Made by a program: the position numbers and the translations under genes
Part shown: positions 1 through 10,750 of the stretch, one piece after another
Layout: each line of letters begins with the position of its first letter
Position numbering within the stretch: the stretch's first letter is position 1
Assembly (NCBI GenBank): GCA_963281155.1
Contig: CAUJLY010000002.1
Location: 4,650,001 to 4,714,000, forward strand
Origin: Rhabditophanes sp. KR3021
Taxonomy: Eukaryota > Nematoda > Chromadorea > Rhabditida > Alloionematidae
Reading direction: 5' to 3'
DNA length: 64,000 nucleotides
Notes under the pieces: generated by a model
What the model was told of the DNA's origin: nothing
The model's database searches: none
The model's input: only the letters and a program-made list of their open reading frames with translations

Positions 1-517
1 GTTAATTTTTTGTTTGTTAAAAGTATTGTACTAAATAAAAATGATTTTACAAACTGCATTGTTTCAATTGAGTGCAAAGATAAGTAAAAAATAGAATTAT
101 ATTAACTAAAAGGCGGATTCATTCCAAGTATTGTTTCCTTTCTTTAAAGGTATGATAAACGCCTACAAAATATTGCACGAGTAGATGTTTGTTATTTTCA
201 ACGGCTTAAATAGATGGAATTAATTTTAATGCACTAGAGTGAAATAGATATACGAGTTTCCTGACATGTCTTTACTAAAAAATAAGTTTTTAATGATACA
301 ACAAAATGATCTCTATCTGATTAGAAACGAAATTCAATCAGAAGATTGGTGTTTAAATATATAAATACAAAAAATAAAATATACATTTGATACAAAAAGT
401 TTATTAAAAGCACAAATAGTCGAATGGCTTACTATGACTTCCATTGTAATAATACTAAGCTACTTTTGATTACAGTCCATGCATGCAGCTCACTAGTGGA
501 TGAAATACAACGAGAAG
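1..517. other. Intergenic, no gene seen
   Basis: AT-rich sequence with frequent stops in all frames. It holds the 3' flank of the CDC26-like gene on the minus strand. I see no further coding signal. Confidence 0.5.
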
Positions 518-803
518 TTACTTGCTACTACCAGAAGCAGATAAATCCATTGGTGTGTCCATATCGACATCTGGCTTTTTAGTAGTAGGACGTTGTAGTA
601 ACTGATCAAGGAAAGCCATACTACGGCTTGAGGCACCTTCTTTGTCTGCTCTATCTGCTTCTTGTTCTTTTTTCATCTAAAACTACCTAATTTATCCACA
701 TATTTTAGTTACTTACCGTTTCAAGTTGCTCATCCATTTCCTTCTTAAAAGTATCAAAATCACTGGCTTTTACATCAATTCTGGTTGAGTTTAAACGTAA
801 CAT
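518..803 (-). CDS. CDC26: APC/C subunit CDC26-like protein
   Basis: Small two-exon gene of 81 codons (exons 803-717 and 676-518, intron 40 nt with GTAAGT...TTTTAG, both exons in phase). The start reads MLRLNSTRIDVKASDFD, which matches the characteristic CDC26 N-terminus (MLRRKPTR followed by an acidic D-D-[IF] stretch). That segment is known to sit in the CDC16/APC6 TPR groove of the anaphase-promoting complex. A charged helix follows, then a low-complexity tail ending near SASGSSK. The ATG at 803 was chosen because a good acceptor (TATATCTCAG) lies about 12 nt upstream and the longer upstream frame has no ATG. The gene lies 245 bp downstream of the TMPPE-like gene on the same strand, so it may be the second gene of an operon. 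The family assignment rests only on the N-terminal signature and overall size. Confidence 0.6.
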
Positions 804-1047
804 TTTGCAATAATGCTGAGATATAGGTACAATAGCAAAACTAAATAGATATAGTTGTTCAGAACACTTTTTGAATCTTTCAGTGGTTGTTTTTCCAGCC
901 AAGACTATTTTTATAAAAACGACTCTATAGTAGGTATGTAGATCATAAAATATTAAGGACGACAACTTTAAATCTTTATAAATTGGATGTATAAATGGTA
1001 TAATGATTGTGCATTACTAATAGTTTAATAAGATAATGATGAATTAT

Positions 1048-3975
1048 TTATCTGGTAACCGTAAAAATGTGAATTTCCGCAAAGCCGAGCATCTTGAAAG
1101 CTGCGGCTTGAAATAAAGTTCCCGCACTAACAAACAATGTTGTTGCCACTCCAACCGAATAAAAACCATAAAAATATGGTAGATATAACAACACATACGG
1201 GATCATGATGTAAAATTGACCAGCGTGTGTATGTCCCGTCAGTATCAAGTCTATAGCTCTTTCAGTCTTGACATCTAGTATTTGTGGCACTGATGCTGGA
1301 TTATGAGCAAGTACAATGATTGGCTTTAAAGGATCACATACTTTAACAACGGAAGCATCCATCGTGTGATTTACCAGTCCATTCTTTTCCGCTGATATGT
1401 CAATTAAGCCAACTAAGCAAATTCCTTCAATATCCGTCACATTATTAAGAAGCACCTTAAATCCGTACTCATTTGTGAAAGCATCTAGCCATTCTTGATA
1501 GTCTCCGTAATAATATTCGTGGTTCCCTGTTACCATAAACGTCCCGAGCTTGGATTTAAAATGTTTCATAGGCTCTGTTCTGTCTTTAATGACTTTGTAG
1601 GGAGCATCTACTACGTCGCCCACCAGAAAAATGGCATCTACGTTTTCATTGTTTACTTTATCTACGACGTCACTAACCAAGAGATTATCTACTTGGCCTC
1701 CGATATGTAAATCCGTTACTAGTGCAAACCGCATACCAACCGCCTTGTCGGGAATATTCTTTAAATGAATGGTATGTTCTTTGACAAAAATGGTTGTTGC
1801 TCCAAATGAGGAAACTATACACAGACAAATGCTTATTGATAGAGTCAGCAAAACTTGAAATTGAGCATCTTTGAGAAAGAGACGAAACAATTTTACTTTG
1901 CAGAGAATGTTTATAAATTTTTTTGTACAATGAAAGGCATCCATTATCGTAAGAATAACATTTACGCAGAAAAAGCCAAATGAGAAAGCTGCGATATGCA
2001 ACCAGGATCCTAAAGCATATGACGTAATTGAATAGATGATTGAAGGGCATGAGTCCCAAAAATAAAGGAAAAACATCGAAATTGCCAGCATTGTCCATAA
2101 TATATACACTGCAATAAAGCGATCGTTAGTATAGCATAATTTTTTAAGGTGATATTATAAAATAAATTTGAATCAGATGTTGTTTTAAGAAGACATTCAT
2201 TAGAAGAATGTTTATGGTCAGTGTTTAAATTAGCTTGGTCATTGTATGAATACATATTTATATTCCCTTGTTTTGATAATTGAAGGAGTCTACAATCTCT
2301 AAGCATCTTACCAAACCGATTGTAGTGAGCAGAACTACAAGAGAAACAAAAGAAGATATGATATTTTGGTAGAAGTAGGTCACAGTTCAAGAATTCCGGT
2401 TGAAGGTCAATTGGAGGAGAATTGGAAGCAAGAGAGATCTTTGACTGATTTCGTATCCCAGCAAAAAAAGATATGAACATGTTTCTTTGGAGAATCTGAA
2501 CTCAACATCAGGCTTAGATTGAAATTGGTAGCTGCTATGGGACGAAACAAAGACTTTGGAGAATTTGTCGTCGACATTTAGGTCAATGATGGGAATACAA
2601 AGGATATTGTATACAAAGATTGCTGTCCGTATTGTGAGTGTGGAATCAGCTCAACCCAGCATGTAATGTACAGAAGCTGTGTAGACGGCTAAGAATAAAA
2701 CAACTATTTTGAATAAAGAGTTTAAAGATTTGTCAAAAGATAACATTGGTCAAAAGTTTTGAAAGCAGCAGTAAGTTTAAATATTCTGTATTACTTTTGG
2801 GCCTAGGATACGTCGCCTAAACGACTCACTTCTACGTTACAAGGGATGAAAAAATACAGCAAATGATCAACAACCTATCTAGTCTTGTTCAACTTGCTTG
2901 CGGATGTGGATTTTAAGGCTTTATCTTTTGGAGAATTTAAAAATTCAATATGCAATGCCGAGTCCCCAGCGATGTAGATAAAGGATTAGAAGCTCATTTT
3001 AATGATGTCAAACGTCATTACGGAAGATCCATTCATTTGTCTGACAAAAAAGCACGAGTGATAGACATCTTGCAAATTAAGAGACAAGTCCTAGCATTTT
3101 ATCTCGATTAATTAACTAGTAGTGAAGCTCTGGCTGTTGAGTATGGTGTTATATCGGACCTTCAAGATGATTTAACAAATAACGATGCATCCGTTCAACC
3201 AAACGATGTGATGTGGAAAAAACATCCTGAAATCGAAACTAGGATCTCAAATGTGTCTCCCAACAAAATTCATTTCTCTTTAGTATATCACTCAATAATA
3301 TGTTGTTTTCTTGTACTATTTTGCCTCTTTTTCAATGAATGTTTTGATATTCAGTATCCTTGTGTGTTTTAAACTACCTAAAATGAAAATACAATTAATC
3401 GAAGTCATTAAAGGAACTAAGCCACCTTTAATAAAGCGATCTTTCCATTTATTGTAAATCGTGGCCGAAAACTTTCCATAAAAGTTTGTAAAATGAACGA
3501 ATGTAAAGGGCAAATCAAAGAATCGTTCCAATTGTTTGAAGGCGAAAAAAGCCAGTAAAATTAAACGATATCCTAATGTGCAAACAGACAAAAAACGCTT
3601 TCTATTGGCATATTTGTAACCGGATAAGCAATCGCAGCTCATCTACAATTCAATTTATATTAAACTTTTCCTTAAATTCCTAACTTACAGCAAATTGACC
3701 GACCATTTTGATAACTAGGTATACTCCTATATAAGCCAATGCCATAGCGATATTCTTCTTAAAATTTGCCACAACCATGACTAGATTATCAACCACACTA
3801 TCGGGGAAAGCCAAGATAAAATGTATGTAATAAACAAAGTGCCGACAAGCAACTAAAACAGATATAGGTGTTGAAGTTGTTATTAAAAGAGGCGCGGTCT
3901 AAAAGGGAAAACTTTTCAGAATTTTGCATTTTAAAAAAGCTCGAATCGTACATTCTCTGATAGTGCTGATGTCAT
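1048..3975 (-). CDS. TMPPE: TMPPE-like transmembrane metallophosphoesterase
   Basis: Proposed four-exon gene (3975-3952, 3898-3689, 3642-3378, 2108-1048; 519 codons, all phases agree). The N-terminal ~270 residues are hydrophobic with several membrane segments. The C-terminal domain is a calcineurin-like phosphoesterase with the metal-binding motifs in order: TDLHIGG (D299, H301), GDVVD (330-334), GNHE (361-364) and GHTHAGQ (458-464). GNHEYY and GHTHAGQ are typical of TMPPE and YkuE-type membrane phosphoesterases. It probably hydrolyses phosphoesters at a membrane; the substrate is unknown. The join between exons 3 and 4 is inferred: donor TTTTAG|GTAGTT and acceptor TTTATTGCAG keep the frame, and no ATG starts the phosphoesterase exon (its longest frame opens with GTG). 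The 1.27-kb intron between them contains a decayed antisense GIY-YIG copy. The phosphoesterase is certain; the first exon is tentative. Confidence 0.72.
2600..3296 (+). pseudogene. Decayed GIY-YIG endonuclease copy 1, antisense in TMPPE intron
   Basis: The plus-strand frame at 2951-3290 reads from SDVDKGLEAHFNDVKRHYG through RVIDILQIKRQVLAFYLD, an in-frame TAA, then LTSSEALAVEYGVISDLQ and DVMWKKHPEIETRIS. This is closely similar to the copy inside TBC1D5 (KRQLIAFYCDELTSNEALAFEYG, then MIKKHPETVKRIS). It corresponds to the second half of a GIY-YIG domain, with the conserved Glu in SEALA and the Asn-rich end (DDLTNN). Upstream, around 2610-2675, another frame keeps a remnant C-x2-C...H element (CCPYC...QHVMY), apparently a broken zinc finger. 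The copy has stops and frame changes and cannot encode a full protein. It ends about 80 nt from the proposed host 5' splice site. Confidence 0.7.
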
Positions 3976-4369
3976 AATTATATTAAATTTGGTTAAACAT
4001 TAACATTGGCTTCTCATTGCGGTAGCATACAAATTTCTATGTATTGTTTGTGTTATTTGATGTCGTGCATGAGTAATAATAATATTTACAACCAATTACA
4101 TGCTATTTTCTTTGTTTTCTATTTGCCAGACTTTAATTTATTCGAAGTCGTAACAATATTTTAAATACATTTTTAAAGTGACAACATCCATTTCAAATTT
4201 TATATTGATAAGACAACCAGCGACGTCTCTTATTCCGATCAATTGTACGCGATCTTCCACTCGTTCACTTGTAACCTAATATTGTCGCTTAATTTGAGGC
4301 TTCACAAATGGCTGGATCAATTATAATTTTGCTTAAAACTTTGTATAATTATTTTATTATCTTTTCAGC

Positions 4370-4990
4370 ATGTCCGGAGCAGCCAAACGTGTTGCCACTT
4401 CCTCGGTAAAATGGGCCGAACTCAGTGAAAAGCTTACTGCATCCCACGCTGCTGATTTGACCAAATTGAAGGCCTTAAACACAACTGCCTCTTCAGTGTA
4501 AGTTAATTTAGCACATACTTGTCAATATTAATAATTTTTTAGTGTCAATGCTCTTCCTGCTGACGTACCAAAAATCGACTTTGCTGCCCTTAAGAAATCA
4601 ATGCCAGCTTACTCATCCGTCTTGGAGACTCTTCAAAAGCAATACGAAGCTTTGGTAATTCCCTACGGAACCGTCCCAGAGCAATACAATACCCAAATCA
4701 AGGCCTGGTCTGATTACAATGAGAAGAGAATCAAATTCCAAGACTTAAAGCACGCTTCAGGAGTCAAAGAAGCTTCCAAGATCGAAGAAAAATGGGCCAA
4801 GGCACCACCAGTAGAACATTTCGACAGACAAATGTTTGTAGAATACTTCCCACAATTGTTCTACGATCTCCGTTTCGAGAACAGATTCCCCGACCCATGT
4901 AACATTGGCCTCAATGAACAGCCACAAATTGAGCAACGCTTCAAGAACTACCAAGTTCTCAGAAGACCAGACAAGGTCGATGACCATTAA
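4370..4990 (+). CDS. ATP5PD: Mitochondrial ATP synthase subunit d
   Basis: Two exons (4370-4497 and 4543-4990), intron 45 nt, 191 codons. The start MSGAAKRVATSSVKWAEL and the segment PKIDFAALKKS...LETLQKQYEALVIPY are characteristic of the metazoan d subunit (ATP5H/ATP5PD). This helical, soluble protein of the peripheral stator stalk links F1 to Fo in the inner membrane. The rest of the chain is charged and helical, as in the family, with the C-terminus at KVDDH. The ATG follows TTATCTTTTCAGC, a strong splice acceptor one base before the start. That suggests either a 5'UTR intron or a spliced-leader trans-splice site. It is head-to-tail with the FoxP gene 550 bp downstream. Confidence 0.9.
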
Positions 4991-5538
4991 TTTTCAATTC
5001 AAGCAAGATATGAGTTAAGTAGACAAAATACAAGTGATACATTATTTGTTCATCTTTTTTCTTTGTAATTCATGCTAATTAGTTGGAGTTTACCGAATAA
5101 AATTTATAGTTCTCTTAAAATTTAGTTTTTATATTTTGTTTCCTGTACAAAGTCATTTTACTCAAATGTGGTGATTTATAATTATTTACCCATGATATCT
5201 TTTAGACATATACCTATAGATGTTCAATGTGGGCATGCTGTACTACATCCACAACTTATTGGTATTGCACTTTATACGTCATTTAAAGCTTCTTCACTAT
5301 TGCTTATTTCTTTGTGTTGATGTGTACCATCTTTATTTACAACCATCATGATGTGCAAACCTCTTTCTTGACACGAAGTTTATTATTTTTGTAAAATACT
5401 TTTTGTGGGATACTTTTTTATTGAGATCAAATCATAATTGTTGTTTTTTAATTTAGTACCATAATTTTTATAATTTTTTTTATTATAGGCACAATTTTTT
5501 AATTATTATCTGTTCCACTATTCTTTTGTAACGTCAAT
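4991..5538. other. Intergenic region ATP5PD to FoxP
   Basis: Contains the 3'UTR and poly(A) signal of the upstream gene and the presumed promoter of the FoxP gene. Just before the FoxP ATG is a T-rich tract, but no AG acceptor lies close to the ATG. No other coding signal. Confidence 0.5.
5096..5101 (+). terminator. Polyadenylation signal of the ATP synthase d gene
   Basis: AATAAA about 105 nt after the stop codon, followed by T-rich sequence. Confidence 0.55.
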
Positions 5539-7278
5539 ATGGAACTTTCTCCTAATAATGTAAGTCATTTTTTACTTTTTACCTATTGAAACCTGTAATA
5601 TTTTTAGTTACCTTCATCTTCGCCACCGACAATTGTAGACAATAATTTACTTAGTAATTCTGCTCATGTAAGTTGCATATATTTTTATGGAATAAAACCT
5701 ATATCTTTATAGCCACCAGAAATTGTTGCTGATCTCAACCAGCGCTCTCTTATGGTCTCCATTGAACGTCCACCGCCACCTGCCTCTTTTCAAAATTCTT
5801 TGCTTTGTCATGAAAACATTTCTTCGACATTGGAACAAGAAAATTCTACCGCCACTAGTATTAGATTGAGCAAGCCCATAACGCCTTTTACCATCGACTT
5901 TAAAAAGCGAAAACTTTTGTCACCAAAGGTACCAAAAAAGGTCAAATTAAGTGAAACACAATTCAAGAAAGAATTAGAAGACAAATTTGCAAAACAAGTC
6001 AATTCTTTTCTCAAAGCTCAAAATCAGACTTCAGATCAAGATCAAAGGAAATGTATGGAGGAGTTGGCTAATAAATATGCAAAAAATGTTCCCGATCTCT
6101 TGCTTAAGTTATATGGTTCACATGGTATTGATGAAACATTTGCTGATCAAATATTTGGAAAAGAAGCTTTCAACTTCAAAAATCACACAAAGAATGATTC
6201 CCGTCAATTTTCATGTTCTGATATCAACGAAATCAATGCAATGTGCTTCCCCTATGGCTCGTCGATCCAGCAATTATTCGTTAACAATATGTGTACATGG
6301 CCTGGGTGCAAGAAGATTTTTTACAATCTCAGTGAGTTCAACATTCACTTTAAATTGAGTCACAATTTGGACACTTGCCGCAACGAAGTCCAAGAACAAA
6401 CTAATCTAATTTCCAAACTTAAGACAGACCTTGAATTTGAAACTAGAAAATTGGATATTATGAAGAGATATACCGATTCGAGCAACAAAATTAATGGAAT
6501 TAATACCTGTGAAAACGACGAGACAACGGAAAAATGTGGGAGTAAAGTTTGGGAAAGAAGCCACAAGACCAGAATTCGTTCCTATGGAAAGTCTGAGCAG
6601 GATGTAAACATACACATCCGCCAAAATCGTGCCAAATATCTTCAAAATCCGGAAAAGCCACCTTACACTTATGCAACCTTAATCCGTCAAGCCATAGCTG
6701 ATTCTCAGACAAAGCACCTGCCATTGAATGAAATTTACCGCTGGTTCACCACTAATTTTATGTTTTTCCGTCGAAACATACCAACTTGGAAGAATGCCGT
6801 AAGACATAATCTGTCATTACATAAATGCTTTGAAAGGATTGAGCATACTAATGATAAGACCTCTGTTTGGACTGTTAATGATAGTGAATATTACAAATCA
6901 AGACCGATCCAAAGAAACATCGGCCATGTCGCTTGTGGTCTCAACAACGGCTATCGATTCCCTCAGAATTTAGCCTTTAATGAAACTGATCAAGCTCCTC
7001 CAAACTCTTGCATGTATAATATAATCAACAACAGTATGAACAATGTTATCGACAATAGTATGAATGATATCACCAACAGCAGTATCAATAATTCTGTAAC
7101 CAATTCCTTGAGTGACACTTCAAACGACAATTTCATTAATTTGAATAATATAGCCAATTTAAGCAACATAGCTAACATAAATCATATCCAAAACGTCACA
7201 AATATGAATGCAATCGCAAATTTGAATCCAAGAGCCAGCGAAAAAGCTATCAACGAAATGCTTGGATTTTCCCCTTAA
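5539..7278 (+). CDS. FOXP: FoxP-family forkhead transcription factor
   Basis: Three exons (5539-5559, 5608-5667, 5713-7278), introns 48 and 45 nt, 548 codons. The domains are in the order unique to FoxP. A C2H2 zinc finger (CTWPGCKK...HFKLSH, about residues 221-244) is followed directly by a leucine-zipper helix (about 245-285). The winged-helix DNA-binding domain (about 341-425) contains [16 protein letters not shown] and [16 protein letters not shown]. FoxP proteins dimerise through the zipper and bind DNA in the nucleus, usually as repressors in neural and mesodermal tissue. The N-terminus is Pro/Ser-rich, with a basic KKRK stretch. The C-terminal ~110 residues are a loose Asn-rich repeat (NNS, NLNNIAN, NISN types) that looks species-specific. 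There is no polyglutamine tract of the vertebrate kind. Confidence 0.95.
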
Positions 7279-7863
7279 ATTAATTTATTAATAATATATA
7301 ATTAATTGTATATGTATTTGTTTATAAATTGTCTTTCTTATCTTATTATTGTTGTTTTGTGATTTATTTTGATTAGATAAGTTTGCTTTGGTCAATGCTT
7401 TGAATTTATTTCAAAATATTACTACAATTTCAGAGTAGAAGGATTGAAAAATGTATTTATTATTTAGCAATTTAAATGTTTAATAATTAATCAATCTATT
7501 TGTAAAAAAACATAATACAATACAAGTAAAAACAAACAATATTAGTTATTTTCTGAATAATAGAAATAAGTGTAAAAAATGGTAGTTATGTCTAAAAAGC
7601 AAGAAAATCACAACAATAGAGGTAACAATGCCAGAGTTATAATGGAACGTAAGATATACCGATTATGCATAGTAGATATTTGTAAATGAAGTAATCTTTT
7701 GTAAAACAAGATACGGCTAAATTAAAATGAAGTAATATTTGAGCAAGTCTGGTGGAAAGTAAAGATCAACAATGAGAAAACATAAATTTCGTTTGTTCCA
7801 CCGAATTGTATCTAGTCTGCTTTTTCTAATTATAGCTAGGAAACGTAAAATACTATACAAAGA
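7279..7863. other. Convergent intergenic region
   Basis: 3' flanks of the FoxP gene (+) and the nuclear receptor gene (-). AT-rich; no coding signal or repeat that I can support. Confidence 0.5.
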
Positions 7864-9447
7864 TTAATGTTGCGCTTTCATGCAAAGTTCTTTCACAAAT
7901 TGATCTATTCTCCAGAAGTGACCGAAAACTTCCATCACCTGCATGTTTTCATCGTTCTGTGCAATTATTTGTTGGATAGAGGAGCACATTAATAACAAGT
8001 TGCCGAACCTAAGACCGCCACGTTGAACTCCATATCTGGTCGTCATGTAATTAAACAAACTTGAGACGTACTTTTCCCGAGCTATCTCAATATCAGCCTT
8101 TGCTTGAGGTGTGATGTCACATGCATCTATAACTTACAAGATGGTATTAAAGTTAGCATTAGCAATAATTAGTTTGTCGAGTTAACAAAAGATACGAAAA
8201 CTTACCGGGATTAAACAACAAAATAACTTTAAATGCGGCAAATTCACTTGGGTTGATTTCTAATTTTCTTAAAGGCAACATAACTTCGTCCATCTGTCTG
8301 TGGTAGATAGATCTACAGCCGGGTATGCGAACAGATTCCTGAGGTTGTCTTAAAATGTAGGCGCCATTGTGATAAACAATCTTATCTGGTCCGCAATTTC
8401 TCGAATAGTAGACTCTGTTGAGAATGTTAAATGTAAATGCAAAGTTATGGACTAATGCAAATTGGTCATCAAGTGGCAATGCCCTGAATTCATTCAACGT
8501 TTTGACCCATTCTAAGCAAAGTTTCAGCTCTCTAATATTCCACATTTGGATGTCATTCATCGAGGCTGGGTATAAATCCTTAAACAACGTGCCATTCTGA
8601 AAATAAAGATCATCCGGCAAGTGCTTCACATCATACAAAAGGCTATCGGAGTTTAATGTTTCCCTTGCTGATTTGTTGTCGGGAAATTCTTTTACACGCA
8701 ACTCACAGCAATATTCTTCAAGTATTAACAAATTTTCCATCACCAAATCGGGAACATTATTAGTACTGCTTTGGGGAGAGCCATCACACTCTTCCGTCGT
8801 TTCATCAAATTCACATTTCACTTTTATTCTTTTGGTTGGACCGATTCGATCACGGTCGTTTTGGATAGCATTTTGATCCATGCCCATTGAGATACATTTA
8901 TTAAATCGACAGTGGCGGCATGCACAGCGAGCGTCTATATAATTGATGTAATCTTTATACATACACAGTCACAACTTACTTTTGCTAATTTCACATTTGC
9001 CTTCGTATTGACATGAGAAAACGTGGCCAGAGACAACCGTTCTGCGAAAAAACGTTTTGCTGAAATAAAAAGACAATAAGAGAGCGTTCTTTACAAACAA
9101 ACTTGACACAAGAAAATGATACCGACTTTGATGAATAAGACGTCAAAATCGAAATCCTTCTCTTGTAACACTATCATGCCAATATGGAACAATTTCATAC
9201 CATCCATTGCAACTTGCAATCCCTATAAGAATGAACATTTAAGACTATATATAGGTACGAACAAATTACCATAGTGATAGCCTGTGGCTGAGTCTTCACA
9301 CACCCTACATAACTCCGCAGGGTCTATTCGTCTCCGTTGGGCTGATGAATTGTTTCCGGATGTGGAACCATTTGAATGAACGCTAGGAGTTCCAACAGAT
9401 GGCTTTATGTCCATACATTCATCCATACTATCCATGTTGGAAAACAT
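7864..9447 (-). CDS. Nematode-type (HNF4-derived) nuclear hormone receptor
   Basis: Five exons (9447-9270, 9222-9201, 9059-8980, 8934-8206, 8126-7864), all phases consistent, 423 codons. The DNA-binding domain has two C4 zinc modules: CRVCEDSATGYHYG then SCNGCKTFFRR (P-box CNGCK), followed by CQYEGKCEISK and CACRHCRFNKC. The next stretch, MGMDQNAIQNDRDRIG, is the usual continuation in HNF4-derived nematode receptors. A ligand-binding-domain-like helical region follows (about residues 165-420), with the conserved LPLDDQFALVH helix-3/4 signature. It would act in the nucleus as a ligand- or fat-responsive transcription factor; target and ligand cannot be read from sequence. The second exon is only 22 nt and completes the first zinc module. 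The CNGCK P-box is a strong nematode marker. It is convergent with FoxP and divergent from the V-ATPase gene. Confidence 0.93.
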
Positions 9448-10750
9448 GGCTTTAAATATCGCTCCAAGAAGTTATGTTGTTAGTCTAAACAGGTTATCAC
9501 CTTTAGTAAAATATGTACTTAAATGACAATATTGGTTCTAAAAAGTTAATCACGTGAGAGTGAATATAAGTTTAAAAAATAGAGAATACACGATATCAAT
9601 CAGCATAAATAAAAGTTGTGTACTCGAGTTTCCAACAGCAGCAAGACAGCGGTAGTAGCAACACCAGTAGCAAGCACTTTTCAATAAATATCTTTATACA
9701 AATAGAAAGGCAATGATAAAGATAGTATGTATATGCTTACACATTTTCATCTATTCCACATATTAAAACAAATAGACAAAAAAAGGTCCACGAAACGATA
9801 AAATTGATTTAACCCAACAAATTGCCTAAATGAGATTTAAAAAAAGATTTGATAAAAAGTTTGAGGAAAATTTAAAACGAGTTGTATTGATTGGGAAAAC
9901 GCTCGGTATCCTACCCCGAAACTTGTGTTTGTTATCACAATATTGGTTGGCATGTCAGCTGATGATAAGCAGTAAAGTGTAGTTTAAATTATTATTAGTT
10001 GAGAAGATGGTGTGAGCGGATAGATAGATAGTTTTTGATATTGTTGTAAAGATTTAATCATACCAATACATGTTTTTGATAATTGCAATCACAATCTTTA
10101 AACACAAAAGTTAAAATATTTCCAATCTACTTTTTTGAACCGCTGCCACAATTTGTTATCAAGTACGTAATATCTTATTGGCTCCATTTCAACCTTCTTG
10201 CTGCACCCTACCATCACCATACTCATAATATCTATCATACACAATAATATCTACACACATACTATCTATGTCTTCCCAACTAGAAAGTCTGCGAAACAAA
10301 TTTTAAACTTTAGTTTTCGACTCTATACGTATGCTATTGGTATCAGAATGATAAAAATACCAATCTTTGATGATCTTTTGCCTTCAGCATAATATATTTT
10401 GAATGCTTTAAAGTTGGAACTCAATACGCGTTTAACTTAACGGCGACTATTTATTGTTCCTTGCCATTTATCGAGTACAAAAATGTCATCATTTATTTTC
10501 ACCTATTCATTCGATTTTTATTGTTACATCCACTCACTTAACTTTTATCACTATATCCAGTCACTTAACTTTTATTATTACATCCAATTAGTAAATTTCA
10601 ACTAATACGTCCATTATTTAATTTTAATCATCACATCCATATACATCATTTTTAATGATATCCCAATTACTCAATTTATATCTTTTCTCCAATCATTTTA
10701 TTTTCATCAAAAATTACAAATACCTGATTTTAGAGGTATTCGTAAACAAA
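9448..10750. other. Divergent promoter region between receptor and V-ATPase genes
   Basis: 1.3 kb between two divergently transcribed genes, presumably holding both promoters. The right end contains a degenerate tandem repeat, listed separately. A T-rich acceptor-like GATTTTAG lies about 15 nt before the V-ATPase ATG. No coding signal. Confidence 0.5.
10521..10665. repeat. Degenerate ~27-bp tandem repeat upstream of V-ATPase A
   Basis: About six imperfect units built around TTATYACATCCA followed by an ACTTAAYTTT-like segment, with the (C/T)ATCC or CGTCC core recurring every 26-28 bp (near 10528, 10556, 10583, 10610, 10636, 10660). It lies directly upstream of the V-ATPase start and could be a simple minisatellite or a promoter element array. 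Confidence 0.55.
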
